In this document: piece after piece, positions 34,724-43,601 of the stretch
How positions within the stretch are numbered: the first letter of the stretch is position 1
Layout: each line of letters opens with the position of its first letter
Assembly (NCBI RefSeq): GCF_009674725.1
Contig: NZ_WKKH01000012.1
Location: 62,001 to 126,000, forward strand
DNA: 64,000 bases
Direction: 5' to 3'
Source: Pedobacter petrophilus
GTDB lineage: Bacteria; Bacteroidota; Bacteroidia; Sphingobacteriales; Sphingobacteriaceae
Program-made: the position numbers and the translations under genes
The notes under the pieces: model-generated
The model's input: the letters and a program-made list of their open reading frames with translations, nothing else
Databases searched by the model: none
What the model was told of the DNA's origin: nothing

Positions 34724-35047
34724 ATGTTAGTAACCACAACGCCTACAGTTGAGGGCAGAAAAATTATAAAATATATTGGCCTTGTTACGGGAGAAACCAT
34801 TATCGGGGCAAATATTTTTAAAGATTTATTTGCCGGCATTACCGATATTGTTGGCGGAAGATCAAGCTCTTATGAACGCGTGTTAAGAGAGGGTAAAGAC
34901 ACCGCAGTAAATGAGATGCAACAATATGCTGCTGCTCTAGGTGCCAATGCAATTGTTGGTGTAGACTTAGATTATGAAACAGTTGGCAGCGGCGGAAGCA
35001 TGTTAATGGTAAGCGCCAATGGAACTGCTGTTATTTTAGCAGATTAA
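34724..35047 (+). CDS. YbjQ/UPF0145 family protein
   Basis: I start at ATG 34724 ([14 protein letters not shown]), since this is the conserved family N-terminus; the upstream in-frame ATG adds 11 unrelated residues. The 107-residue protein has the typical [24 protein letters not shown] and [15 protein letters not shown] segments. The family forms pentamers and is sometimes annotated as heavy-metal-binding, but its role is not established. It is cytosolic and stands alone between the divergent VIT gene and the convergent pfkA. Confidence 0.92.
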   Translation: MLVTTTPTVEGRKIIKYIGLVTGETIIGANIFKDLFAGITDIVGGRSSSYERVLREGKDTAVNEMQQYAAALGANAIVGVDLDYETVGSGGSMLMVSANGTAVILAD

Positions 35048-35129
35048 GATATTGCTTATTGCGAAACTAAGCAAAACAAGAAAGTCTTTCCGGTGCGGGA
35101 AAGACTTTTCTTTTTTCTGTTAATGGTGA

Positions 35130-36113
35130 TTAGAAAGATAAAATATCAATCAATTTTAGCCACTTTGAACTTACTTTTTCTGCATCAATATGTTTAATTG
35201 CATGGTCAAATGGCGTAAACACAACTTCCCTGTTCACTTGTCCTGCCATTACACTTCGTTCTCCGTTAATTAAACCTTCAACTGCAGCAACGCCCAATTG
35301 GCTGGCTAATACACGATCCATGCAGGTTGGTTTTCCACCGCGTTGAATATGTCCTAAAACTGAAACTTTTGTATCGTAGTGTGGGTATTTAGCCTGAAGA
35401 ATTTCACCAACTTTAAAAGCGCCACCATTTTCGTCACCTTCGGCAACAATAATTATTTTCGATGACTTATCTTTCCGGCTATGTTCCAATTTATGCAAAA
35501 TATCATCTGCATTCATATTTGCTTCAGGAATCATGATCGCTTCAGCACCCACGCCAATCCCGCTTCGTAGCGCAATTAAACCAGAATCGCGTCCCATTAC
35601 TTCAACAATAAAAAGCCTGTCGTGAGATTCTGCCGTGTCCCTGATCCGGTCTACGGCATCAATAACCGTGTTAATTGCAGAATCATAACCAATGGTGAAA
35701 TCAGTACCTGCCAGGTCATTGTCAATCGTTCCTGGTAAACCAACAATTGGAAAATCAAATTCTTTAGCAAAAACATTTGCTCCGGTAAAGGTTCCATCTC
35801 CACCAATCACAACTAATGCGTCAATTCCTCTTTCTTTCAGGTTCTGATAGGCTGTTTTTCTTCCTTCAACAGTTCTGAAAGCTTCGCTGCGAGCAGTTTT
35901 TAAAATGGTTCCTCCGCGTTGTATAATGTTGGCAACAGATTTTCTATCCATCGGAATAAAATCATTATTGATCAACCCTTCATAACCCCTGATAAAACCT
36001 GTTACTTCTATATCATAATAAATTGCAGCCCTTATCACAGCCCTTATTGCGGCATTCATACCTGGCGAATCGCCGCCAGAAGTTAAAACACCTATATTCT
36101 TTATCTTACTCAT
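35130..36113 (-). CDS. pfkA: ATP-dependent 6-phosphofructokinase
   Basis: This enzyme phosphorylates fructose 6-phosphate, the committed step of glycolysis. The 327-residue protein has all PfkA motifs: TSGGDSPGMNAAIR (11-24), VIGGDGTFTGA (about 102-112, with the glycine favouring ATP over PPi), GTIDNDLAGTD (about 128-138, catalytic aspartate) and EVMGRDSGLIA (about 171-181). Its ATG overlaps the stop codon of the DsbD-like gene by four bases, so translation is probably coupled, an unusual pairing of glycolysis with periplasmic redox. Confidence 0.98.
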   Translation of the reverse strand: MSKIKNIGVLTSGGDSPGMNAAIRAVIRAAIYYDIEVTGFIRGYEGLINNDFIPMDRKSVANIIQRGGTILKTARSEAFRTVEGRKTAYQNLKERGIDALVVIGGDGTFTGANVFAKEFDFPIVGLPGTIDNDLAGTDFTIGYDSAINTVIDAVDRIRDTAESHDRLFIVEVMGRDSGLIALRSGIGVGAEAIMIPEANMNADDILHKLEHSRKDKSSKIIIVAEGDENGGAFKVGEILQAKYPHYDTKVSVLGHIQRGGKPTCMDRVLASQLGVAAVEGLINGERSVMAGQVNREVVFTPFDHAIKHIDAEKVSSKWLKLIDILSF

Positions 36114-37801
36114 TTGTTTTTGTTCTGGAAAGCTGCCTTTCCGCTGTCTAAAAATTTAATGTAGTTTTCAGGATTATAATCGGCTCCCTGAGGCGGTACT
36201 AAAACATTTCCATCACCATCAACAATGACGTATTGTGGCTGGGAATTGCTGTTAAATGTTGCCGCCTGAAAATCGCTCCATTTTTTACCAATGGTGTTAA
36301 TCTTCTTTTTACTAAAGGTAGAAACATAATGTTCTTCAACAGGCAGCTCTGTTTTATCATCAACCACCAGTTCTGCCATTACAAAATCATTCTTTAATCT
36401 TTTTGCAACTTCAGTATCAGACCAGACATTGTTCTCCATTTTCCGGCAATTTACACAGTTCCATCCAGTAAAATCGATTAAAACAGGTTTACCTAATTCT
36501 TTCGATGCCTGTTTGGCCTGTTCAAAATCATAATAAGGATCAAATCCTTTTGGCGTCAAGCGATGAAAAAGCTCTGCATACTTCTTCACTTTAATGGATG
36601 TTTTCGCACTCGCCGCTGGTTGTGCCGCGGTTAAGTTGTTTAAATCAAAATCCTGCGTTGCCGTTGGAGGTAAAAATGCACTGATCGATTTTAACGGTGC
36701 ACCCCACATTCCTGGTATTAAATAAATTACCCACGCAAATACTACAATTGCTAAAAATGTTCGTGGTACAGATAGATAAGGTAAATCACTATCATGAGAA
36801 AACTTAATTTTCCCTAATAAATAAATACCCATCAAAGCAAAAATAGCGATCCAGATGGCCAGGAAAATTTCCCTGTCCAGCAAGTTCCAATGGTAAGCTA
36901 AATCTACATTAGATAAAAATTTAAATGCGAAAGCAAGTTCAATAAAACCCAACACTACTTTTACACTGTTTAACCAGCCACCAGATTTAGGCAGTGATTT
37001 TAATAACGACGGGAATAAGGCAAATAAAGCAAACGGAATGGCTAATGCGAACGAAAAACCGAACATACCAACCGCCGGACCTAAACGATCTCCTTTCGAC
37101 GCCGCATCTACCAATAAAGTTCCGATAAGCGGACCCGTACAAGAGAATGAAACCAACGCTAAGCTAAAGGCCATAAAGAATATGCCCATTAATCCGCCTT
37201 TATCGGATTTCGCATCAATTTTATTTACGAATGCACTTGGCAAAGTAATTTCGAAGGCGCCTAAGAAAGAAGCACCAAAAACCACAAGCATGAGGAAGAA
37301 AAATGCATTAAATATGCCATTTGTAGAAAGGGCATTTAAAGCATCTGATCCAAAAGCAATGGTAACCAGCATCCCTAAGGCTACATATATAACAATAATA
37401 GAAATACCATAAATTACTGCCTGGCCCACCGCCTTACTTTTACTACCTGCCTTTTTAGTAAAGAAACTAACGGTTAATGGCAGCATTGGAAAAATACAAG
37501 GCATTAAGATCGCTGCGAAGCCAAAAAGTAATCCTTTGATAAAGGTTTGCCAAAGCGTTAGTTTATCGGCATCACTCTTACTCGTGGTAACGGCAGAAAC
37601 AGCCGTTTTTAGGGTATCCGTTTTTACCGAATCTTTTACAATTTCATTTGCCGCGCTGTCTTGTGCCGAGCCTACCTCGGTAAAGACTACATCGTCTGGC
37701 GGTGCCGTTGCCGTCGTATCCTGAGTTACGGCATAACTTTTAATGGCTGGCAATGCGATAAACATCGTGGCCATTAGAATTAATACTAAAACCTTTTTCA
37801 T
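36110..37801 (-). CDS. DsbD-type thiol:disulfide interchange protein (beta and gamma domains)
   Basis: The 563-residue inner-membrane protein begins with a signal-like helix, then eight or so membrane segments (about 85-360) forming the CcdA/DsbD transmembrane domain (MPCIFPMLPLTV and SCTGPLIGTL each carry one of the redox cysteines). A C-terminal thioredoxin-like gamma domain (about 415-555) has the active site WNCVNC (C449, C452). It moves electrons from thioredoxin to the periplasm. The N-terminal alpha domain of classical DsbD is missing and is supplied by the separate gene at 37946. It overlaps pfkA by 4 bp. Confidence 0.93.
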   Translation of the reverse strand: MKKVLVLILMATMFIALPAIKSYAVTQDTTATAPPDDVVFTEVGSAQDSAANEIVKDSVKTDTLKTAVSAVTTSKSDADKLTLWQTFIKGLLFGFAAILMPCIFPMLPLTVSFFTKKAGSKSKAVGQAVIYGISIIVIYVALGMLVTIAFGSDALNALSTNGIFNAFFFLMLVVFGASFLGAFEITLPSAFVNKIDAKSDKGGLMGIFFMAFSLALVSFSCTGPLIGTLLVDAASKGDRLGPAVGMFGFSFALAIPFALFALFPSLLKSLPKSGGWLNSVKVVLGFIELAFAFKFLSNVDLAYHWNLLDREIFLAIWIAIFALMGIYLLGKIKFSHDSDLPYLSVPRTFLAIVVFAWVIYLIPGMWGAPLKSISAFLPPTATQDFDLNNLTAAQPAASAKTSIKVKKYAELFHRLTPKGFDPYYDFEQAKQASKELGKPVLIDFTGWNCVNCRKMENNVWSDTEVAKRLKNDFVMAELVVDDKTELPVEEHYVSTFSKKKINTIGKKWSDFQAATFNSNSQPQYVIVDGDGNVLVPPQGADYNPENYIKFLDSGKAAFQNKNK

Positions 37802-37898
37802 TTGTGTGTTTGTGTGTTTAAGGCGTGAAATTAAGCATAATTTTATAAACGAAAAGTTTAATTGGCCCTACACCATATAGATTTTACTTTAAAAAGAA

Positions 37899-37922
37899 AC
37901 AGTCCCGAAAATTCGGGACTGT
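37899..37922 (-). terminator. Terminator of the birA-dsbD-alpha unit
   Basis: ACAGTCCCGAA (37899-37909) pairs with TTCGGGACTGT (37912-37922). On the minus strand it is followed by TTTCTTTTT, 23 bp after the DsbD-alpha-like gene. Confidence 0.82.
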
Positions 37923-37945
37923 GTATGTAAATATTTTATTATCAG

Positions 37946-38395
37946 CTATTTAACCGGGATACTGAATTCGATCTCCTCCGGTGGAAGACATTGCCTGTCA
38001 TTACAAACCATAAACTCTACCTTGCCTTTAACTGTTGATGTAGCTTTATTTAGTTTTATTTTTTGTTGGAAAATCACTGATTTTTCAAAATAACTTACGT
38101 TCATTTTGAAGGTATCTTCATATTTTACTATTGCTTTTGGCTCAACCGTTTTTCCAACCAATGCAAAATCTTTAGATGGAGAGAATGTAAATGTGGTTTT
38201 TACAGGTCCGCCATCTTTTACATTTTGAGAATAGATATGCCACCTGTCTTCGATGGTTGCTTTTAAATAAAGAACAGCTTCTGTTTTGCTAACTTTCTTT
38301 GCAGCGTAAGACCAGGTTACTGGTTTCTCAATTTGTGCGAACGCGCCTGCAATGGTAAATAATACCAAAGATAGCGCAAGGGTGATTTTTTTCAT
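37946..38395 (-). CDS. Stand-alone DsbD alpha-domain protein
   Basis: The 149-residue exported protein (signal peptide MKKITLALSLVLFTIAGAFAQ) has the immunoglobulin-like fold of the N-terminal DsbD domain. The core is KPVTWSYAAKKVSKTEAVLYL, and the redox motif near the end is CNDRQCLPPEE, the two cysteines flanking NDRQ as in the VMVCNDxxCLPP family pattern. It should accept electrons from the membrane DsbD protein encoded just downstream and pass them to periplasmic substrates. Its ATG overlaps the birA stop by four bases, and a terminator separates it from the downstream dsbD gene. Confidence 0.88.
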   Translation of the reverse strand: MKKITLALSLVLFTIAGAFAQIEKPVTWSYAAKKVSKTEAVLYLKATIEDRWHIYSQNVKDGGPVKTTFTFSPSKDFALVGKTVEPKAIVKYEDTFKMNVSYFEKSVIFQQKIKLNKATSTVKGKVEFMVCNDRQCLPPEEIEFSIPVK

Positions 38396-39180
38396 TGTGT
38401 GTTTATTTTTGTGTGTATAAATTCTATTTCTTTGAAATTGAAAGCTTGCTGCCCGTTATGGGTTTCTACTAATAACCTGCCGCCGTCTTCTATTCCGGTA
38501 ATGGTACCTTCAAAAACCTTTCCATTATAAAGGTATGATGCCTTAACACCAAGATTGTATAATCGCTTAAGGTAATCTTTTTGTAAAATATCATAGTTGC
38601 CTGATTTCAATATCAGATAATATTTTTCCATAAAGATGGAGATTTTCTCCAAAATGTCTATCAAATCAGTTTCCTTTTGTAAAATCTGTGCCAGGGAAGT
38701 GGCTTTATTACTAATGCTTTCCGGGAAATTTACCTGGTTAATGTTCAGGCCGATGCCAATAACAGATGATTTGATTGTAGCACCTGTCAGTGTATTTTCA
38801 ATTAGTATTCCGCCTATTTTCTTATTAAGATAGTATATATCATTGGGCCATTTGATCTTGAATCCATTCTTCGTAAATTGACCTAAGCCTTCGCCTGCAG
38901 CTAAACTAACCGCCATATTTAAATAAAACTGCTTACTTAGGGGTAAAAATACAGGTTTGAGATACAAACTCATACTGATGTTTTTACCTGGCTCGGTGTA
39001 CCATATACCTTGCTGCTGTCCTCTTCCAGAAAATTGATTGTCTGCCATAATTACAGTACCCTCTGCTACTGGCTCGGATTTTGACAACATATCCTTTAAA
39101 AAGTTGTTAGTAGAATCAACCTCTTTTAATTTGATTAAATTTTGACCAACAAATAGTGTCGAAAAAGTGTTATTTTGCAA
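38392..39180 (-). CDS. birA: Biotin-[acetyl-CoA-carboxylase] ligase
   Basis: The ligase activates biotin with ATP and attaches it to the carrier domain of acetyl-CoA carboxylase. The 262-residue protein has the catalytic core motif GRGQQQGIWYTEPGKN (about 53-68), a GRGRxxxxW variant, and the KWPNDIYYLNKKIGGIL segment (about 109-125), plus a small C-terminal SH3-like domain. There is no N-terminal helix-turn-helix, so it is a pure ligase and not a repressor. The start is TTG at 39180; the next ATG would delete a conserved 30 residues. It is divergent from rsfS and overlaps the DsbD-alpha gene by 4 bp. Confidence 0.95.
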   Translation of the reverse strand: MQNNTFSTLFVGQNLIKLKEVDSTNNFLKDMLSKSEPVAEGTVIMADNQFSGRGQQQGIWYTEPGKNISMSLYLKPVFLPLSKQFYLNMAVSLAAGEGLGQFTKNGFKIKWPNDIYYLNKKIGGILIENTLTGATIKSSVIGIGLNINQVNFPESISNKATSLAQILQKETDLIDILEKISIFMEKYYLILKSGNYDILQKDYLKRLYNLGVKASYLYNGKVFEGTITGIEDGGRLLVETHNGQQAFNFKEIEFIHTKINTQ

Positions 39181-39206
39181 GGGTTGAATTTATAATATTG
39201 TAATTC

Positions 39207-39214
39207 CAAAAATA
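39207..39214 (-). promoter_or_regulatory. Putative -7 promoter box of birA
   Basis: Minus-strand TATTTTTG matches TAnnTTTG and lies 26 nt before the TTG start. A one-mismatch box for rsfS (TAATATTG, 39193-39200) lies on the opposite strand in the same 44-bp gap. Confidence 0.5.
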
Positions 39215-39224
39215 AAGCATTTTA

Positions 39225-39599
39225 ATGGTAAAAAAGAAAATAGTAGCCCTTTCTACTTACCTTTCTGAGTTAGCTGTACAAGGCATACAAGAGAAAAAAG
39301 GAGAAGATATCGTGCGGTTAGATCTTAGAAATATTCATACATCAGTAGCAGATTATTTTATTGTAGCAAGTGCAAATTCTGGCACTCAGGTAAAAGCAAT
39401 TGCAGATAGTGTAGAAAAAGAGATATATAAGGCCACCCAGGCCGATCCAAGACATAAAGAAGGGCAGGAATCTGCTGATTGGATTATTCTTGATTATTTT
39501 GACGTGGTTGTGCACATTTTTAAAACTGAAAAGCGCCACTTTTATGGCATAGAAGAATTGTGGGGAGATGCTGAAAGTACCAATTACCAAAGCGCTTAA
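39225..39599 (+). CDS. rsfS: Ribosomal silencing factor RsfS
   Basis: RsfS binds L14 and blocks subunit joining under starvation. The 124-residue protein has the full family core: KGEDIVRLDLRNIHTSVADYFIVASANSGTQV (about 21-52) and EGQESADWIILDYFDVVVHIF (about 79-99), followed by the RHFYGIEELWGDA C-terminal signature. It is the first gene of a rsfS-ftsH pair, 27 bp apart, divergent from birA. This arrangement is conserved in Bacteroidota. Confidence 0.97.
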   Translation: MVKKKIVALSTYLSELAVQGIQEKKGEDIVRLDLRNIHTSVADYFIVASANSGTQVKAIADSVEKEIYKATQADPRHKEGQESADWIILDYFDVVVHIFKTEKRHFYGIEELWGDAESTNYQSA

Positions 39600-39626
39600 C
39601 CTCTAAAACCATTTTGAACAAGACAA

Positions 39627-41735
39627 ATGAACGATAATCAAAATACGAACGACAGTAAAAAACCGGGAAAAAGAATTCCAAACATCCCAAAGAAACCACA
39701 AAAAGGACCAAAGTTTAACGTTTTCTGGATTTATGCAGCGATCATTATTGCTGTTATTGCAGCTCAGCTATTGTTCTCCAGTGATGGTGGTAAAAAAGTA
39801 GACTATCCGGAGTTTGAAAGCAAAATGCTTTTGACAGGAGATGTAGAGCGGCTGGTTGCTTTTAGATCAGAAGATTTAGTTAAGGTTGAGGTTTATATTA
39901 AACCGGAAGCTTTAAAAAATAAACCGGAATATAAAAAATATAAGAGTACAGGAACATTTTCGGCAGTAAACACTGGTCCTACGGTATATTTTAACGCAGG
40001 GACAATGGATGGTTTAGATAAGCAACTTGCAGAATCTCAGAAAAACCTTCCTGTTGGTCAAAAACCAATTTTGGCAGAAAAAGATAGCCGCACTAATCCA
40101 TTCCTTGGGTTATTGGTTAACATCGGTCTTCCACTGTTACTTTTAATTGGTTTCTGGATTTTTATGATGCGCCGCATGGGCGGTGGTGGAGCTGGCGGAG
40201 GTCAGATTTTCAGCATTGGTAAATCTAAAGCTACGTTGTTTGATAAAGAAAGCCAGGTAAACATTACATTTAATGATGTAGCCGGACTGGAAGAGGCAAA
40301 ACAAGAGGTAATGGAGATTGTAGATTTCCTAAAAAACCCTAAAAAATATACTAACCTTGGTGGTAAAATTCCTAAAGGAGCATTATTAGTTGGCTCTCCA
40401 GGTACCGGTAAAACTTTATTGGCAAAAGCTGTAGCCGGCGAAGCACAGGTACCCTTCTTCTCTTTATCGGGTTCAGATTTCGTAGAGATGTTTGTAGGTG
40501 TTGGTGCATCACGTGTGAGAGATTTGTTTAAGCAAGCTAAAGACAAGGCACCATGTATCATCTTTATTGATGAGGTTGATGCGATTGGCCGTGCGCGTGG
40601 CAAAAACAGTGTAATGGGTGGTAATGATGAGCGTGAAAATACATTAAACCAATTGTTAGTAGAAATGGATGGATTTGGAACAGATTCAGGAATTATCATT
40701 CTTGCTGCAACAAACCGCCCTGATGTTTTGGATTCGGCATTATTACGTCCGGGTCGTTTTGATAGACAAATTTCTATTGACAAGCCAGATTTAGTTGGCC
40801 GTGAGCATATTTTCAATGTTCACTTAAAACCAATCAAAACAGCTGAAGAAGTTGATGCTAAAAAATTATCAGCTCAAACACCAGGTTTTGCTGGTGCTGA
40901 AATTGCAAATGTTTGTAATGAGGCCGCGCTTATCGCAGCACGTAAAAACAAAGAGCAAGTTGATATGCAAGATTTCCAGGATGCAATCGACCGTGTGATT
41001 GGTGGTTTAGAGAAGAAAAATAAAATCATCTCTCCAGAAGAAAAACGAATCGTTGCTTATCACGAAGCTGGCCATGCCATTGCAGGTTGGTTCCTTGAAC
41101 ATGCAGATCCATTGGTTAAAGTATCGATCGTTCCTCGCGGTGTTGCTGCATTAGGTTATGCGCAATATTTACCAAAAGAGCAATTTTTATACACTACTGA
41201 GCAATTGATTGATGGAATGTGTATGACCATGGGAGGCCGTGTTGCAGAAGATATTACTTTTGGTAAGATTTCAACTGGTGCACAGAATGATTTAGAACGC
41301 ATTACCAAGCTTGGATATGCCATGGTAAGTATTTATGGCATGAATGAGGCTGTGGGAAATGTTTCTTTTCACGATCCTCAAAATGAATACAATTTTAACA
41401 AGCCATATTCTGAAAAAACTTCAGAACTGATCGATGTTGAGGTGCGCAAATTAATTGGTGATGTTTATATCAAAACCAAACAATTGCTTATTGACAAACA
41501 AGATGGTTTGGAAAAACTGGCGCAAAAGTTATTGGAAAAAGAAATTTTATTCCAGGCTGATCTGGAAGAAATTTTAGGTAAACGCCCGTTTGATACCCGT
41601 ACCACTTATGATGAGTTTGTAAACGGCACCGGAGATCAAAGTCCGGCTGCAGAAGGATTAATTCATGATGGTGTAAGTGATACAGATATCAATAAAGAAG
41701 TAAACGGATTAAATCCTGCCTCAGATAAAGCCTAG
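39627..41735 (+). CDS. ftsH: ATP-dependent zinc metalloprotease FtsH
   Basis: FtsH is the membrane AAA+ protease that degrades misfolded and short-lived proteins. The 702-residue protein has two membrane helices (about 31-50 and 161-181) flanking a periplasmic domain, a glycine-rich linker, and the AAA module with Walker A GSPGTGKT (256-263), Walker B IIFIDEVDAIG and the SRH region. The M41 protease domain has HEAGH (479-483). The acidic tail has no special motif. It follows rsfS by 27 bp and ends in a strong terminator before the LUD gene. Confidence 0.98.
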   Translation: MNDNQNTNDSKKPGKRIPNIPKKPQKGPKFNVFWIYAAIIIAVIAAQLLFSSDGGKKVDYPEFESKMLLTGDVERLVAFRSEDLVKVEVYIKPEALKNKPEYKKYKSTGTFSAVNTGPTVYFNAGTMDGLDKQLAESQKNLPVGQKPILAEKDSRTNPFLGLLVNIGLPLLLLIGFWIFMMRRMGGGGAGGGQIFSIGKSKATLFDKESQVNITFNDVAGLEEAKQEVMEIVDFLKNPKKYTNLGGKIPKGALLVGSPGTGKTLLAKAVAGEAQVPFFSLSGSDFVEMFVGVGASRVRDLFKQAKDKAPCIIFIDEVDAIGRARGKNSVMGGNDERENTLNQLLVEMDGFGTDSGIIILAATNRPDVLDSALLRPGRFDRQISIDKPDLVGREHIFNVHLKPIKTAEEVDAKKLSAQTPGFAGAEIANVCNEAALIAARKNKEQVDMQDFQDAIDRVIGGLEKKNKIISPEEKRIVAYHEAGHAIAGWFLEHADPLVKVSIVPRGVAALGYAQYLPKEQFLYTTEQLIDGMCMTMGGRVAEDITFGKISTGAQNDLERITKLGYAMVSIYGMNEAVGNVSFHDPQNEYNFNKPYSEKTSELIDVEVRKLIGDVYIKTKQLLIDKQDGLEKLAQKLLEKEILFQADLEEILGKRPFDTRTTYDEFVNGTGDQSPAAEGLIHDGVSDTDINKEVNGLNPASDKA

Positions 41736-41781
41736 TATTGTGATGCGTTAAATTGCATATAAACACAATTATACATATGTT

Positions 41782-41823
41782 TGAACCCTTGAGCCTTGAA
41801 AAGTTTAAGGGTTCATTTTTTTT
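41782..41823 (+). terminator. Rho-independent terminator of ftsH
   Basis: TGAACCCTT (41782-41790) pairs with AAGGGTTCA (41807-41815), followed by a run of T. It ends only 7 nt before the ATG of the LUD gene. Confidence 0.85.
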
Positions 41824-41829
41824 ATCCCA

Positions 41830-42474
41830 ATGAAAGATAATACGACAGCGAAAGAGCAGATCTTAAAAAAAATAAGAAAAGCGCTCTTAGAGAAGCGTGA
41901 AAACCCATATCCAAACTTAGAGGACAGTTCGTTATACAAGAAAAATACGGAAGAGCTCGAAGTTTTATTTGCAGAACAACTTACGGCGATATCTGGTAAC
42001 TTTATTTTTTGTGAAGATGGGATCGACTTTTTTGAAAATATGCTGCAACTGGCTGATCGTTTTAAATGGCGTAAAATCTATTGCTGGGAACCTGAGCTCC
42101 AGGATTTTTTAGCAAAATATGAATTTCCATTTTATCAGACTGACAAGGATTTTGAACAGGCAGAAGTCGGCATTACACTCTGCGAAGCACTAATTGCCCG
42201 CAATGGAAGTGTGATGGTAAGTAATCGGGGTGCCGCCGGAAGAAGGCTAAGTATTTTTCCACACCACCACATTGTAATTGCAAAAACCAGTCAGTTGGTT
42301 TTAGACCTTAAAGATGGTTTTCAGTTATTAAAAAATAAATACGGGAATCAGATTCCATCGATGATCAGTAACATTACTGGCCCAAGCAGAACAGCAGACA
42401 TCGAAAAAACATTGGTTTTAGGCGCCCACGGGCCGAAAGAGCTTTTTGTATTTATGATTGATGATTTGAGTTGA
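41830..42474 (+). CDS. LUD domain (LutC/YkgG-type) protein
   Basis: The 214-residue protein matches the LutC-type LUD fold: an N-terminal helix (KEQILKKIRKALLEKRENPYP) and then a Rossmann-like core with ITLCEALIARNGSVMVSNRGAAGRR (about 117-141) and FPHHHIVIAK. In lactate-utilisation operons LutC works with LutA and LutB, but neither is present here. In this phylum a lone LUD gene after ftsH is common and its role is unknown. It starts 7 nt after a terminator and its stop codon abuts the convergent LpxR-like gene. Confidence 0.88.
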   Translation: MKDNTTAKEQILKKIRKALLEKRENPYPNLEDSSLYKKNTEELEVLFAEQLTAISGNFIFCEDGIDFFENMLQLADRFKWRKIYCWEPELQDFLAKYEFPFYQTDKDFEQAEVGITLCEALIARNGSVMVSNRGAAGRRLSIFPHHHIVIAKTSQLVLDLKDGFQLLKNKYGNQIPSMISNITGPSRTADIEKTLVLGAHGPKELFVFMIDDLS

Positions 42475-43563
42475 TTACCATTCGTAATAGGCTTGGAAGC
42501 TTACCCATGTATGCCATCGTTCAAACTCGCTTACTGTATTAAATTCAGGTGACCGTCCAACAGCCATAGCAGATAACCTTAGTGCCTGTCTTCCGCAGGT
42601 AGGTATTTTGGTTCCAAAACCTAAATTCCAATCGAGAGTGGCTTTATTTAGTTGTTTAAAGGTTAAAGTATAGGGACTATCATTAAACTGCCCCATTAAG
42701 AGGGCATTGTAAAGCCAGCCATTACCTTTAATTCCACCTAAAATAAATAACTCAAAAAGATTTTTCTTAGAAGGAACAAAATTTGTCCCATTGGCTATTG
42801 GGAGATTATTGATTCCCCAATTTATACCATCCAGCCAGCCAATTCTAGTATTAAACCCCACACCACTGCTCACATAATAACCTAAACGAAGTTCTGCATT
42901 AGTACTTAGCTGGAAGTATCTCCGCATATTTCCTTTACCTACCAATAACCAGTCTTTCTTTCCAGAAACTAATAATGTTGGTTCTCCGCCGTCAGAAATT
43001 TGGTCCTCCCAGCCATATGGAATCGGTGATGTATTACCAAACCAATGATCACGATGGATAGTAGTTTGAACAGCCTTTGAAACATTTAAACCTACAGCGC
43101 CAATATTAATTCCAACGGTTGTTAATTCATTTCCAGAATTACTTAATAAACTTAAACTCGTTCCAATAAAGTTTAAACTGGCAAAGGGCCTGTCGTTTTT
43201 ACGTTTATATTCACTTTCATGATCATGCAAATTTCCTAGATAATCCGGCGTAAATGTGGTATTCGCCAGCAAAATTGTCGCGTCAGATATCCCTTTAACA
43301 TTTGATTTTCCCAAGATGGAACTGGCCAGAAATCTGTGTGGAGCATAGACCCATCCTTTTTCTCCCATTTCTGCATGTTGAAAAATTAAAGCAGCACCCA
43401 TGGTATAATTTCGATCCTGATTGAGATTAGGATTAATAAACTTTAAAAAGTAGTCTTGGTCAAGCAGTAAACCTGCTCGATGAATCTGTGTTCCAGATTC
43501 CTGAGCACTTATGCGAAGTATCGGAATAATGACCAAAAGGAAAATAAATAAAGCATTTTTCAT
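42475..43563 (-). CDS. LpxR-like outer-membrane protein (putative lipid A 3'-O-deacylase family)
   Basis: The 362-residue exported protein (signal peptide MKNALFIFLLVIIPILRISAQ) begins its mature part with LLLDQDYFLKF and DRNYTMGAALIF, the pattern of the LpxR family, where a 'D-x-D-x-F' segment and 'DRxYTxG' start the barrel. The remainder is made of alternating strands ending in an aromatic residue (FQAYYEW), as in outer-membrane barrels. LpxR removes the 3'-acyloxyacyl group from lipid A; whether this member does so is unproven. It follows an unknown secreted protein gene by 38 bp on the same strand. Confidence 0.62.
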   Translation of the reverse strand: MKNALFIFLLVIIPILRISAQESGTQIHRAGLLLDQDYFLKFINPNLNQDRNYTMGAALIFQHAEMGEKGWVYAPHRFLASSILGKSNVKGISDATILLANTTFTPDYLGNLHDHESEYKRKNDRPFASLNFIGTSLSLLSNSGNELTTVGINIGAVGLNVSKAVQTTIHRDHWFGNTSPIPYGWEDQISDGGEPTLLVSGKKDWLLVGKGNMRRYFQLSTNAELRLGYYVSSGVGFNTRIGWLDGINWGINNLPIANGTNFVPSKKNLFELFILGGIKGNGWLYNALLMGQFNDSPYTLTFKQLNKATLDWNLGFGTKIPTCGRQALRLSAMAVGRSPEFNTVSEFERWHTWVSFQAYYEW

Positions 43564-43601
43564 TAGAGAGCTTATTAATTTGAATATGTAATAAATATAG
43601 C

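Noticed and set aside
38392..39180. BirA as a DNA-binding biotin repressor
   Set aside because: The N-terminal helix-turn-helix domain is absent; only the ligase core and the small C-terminal domain are encoded.
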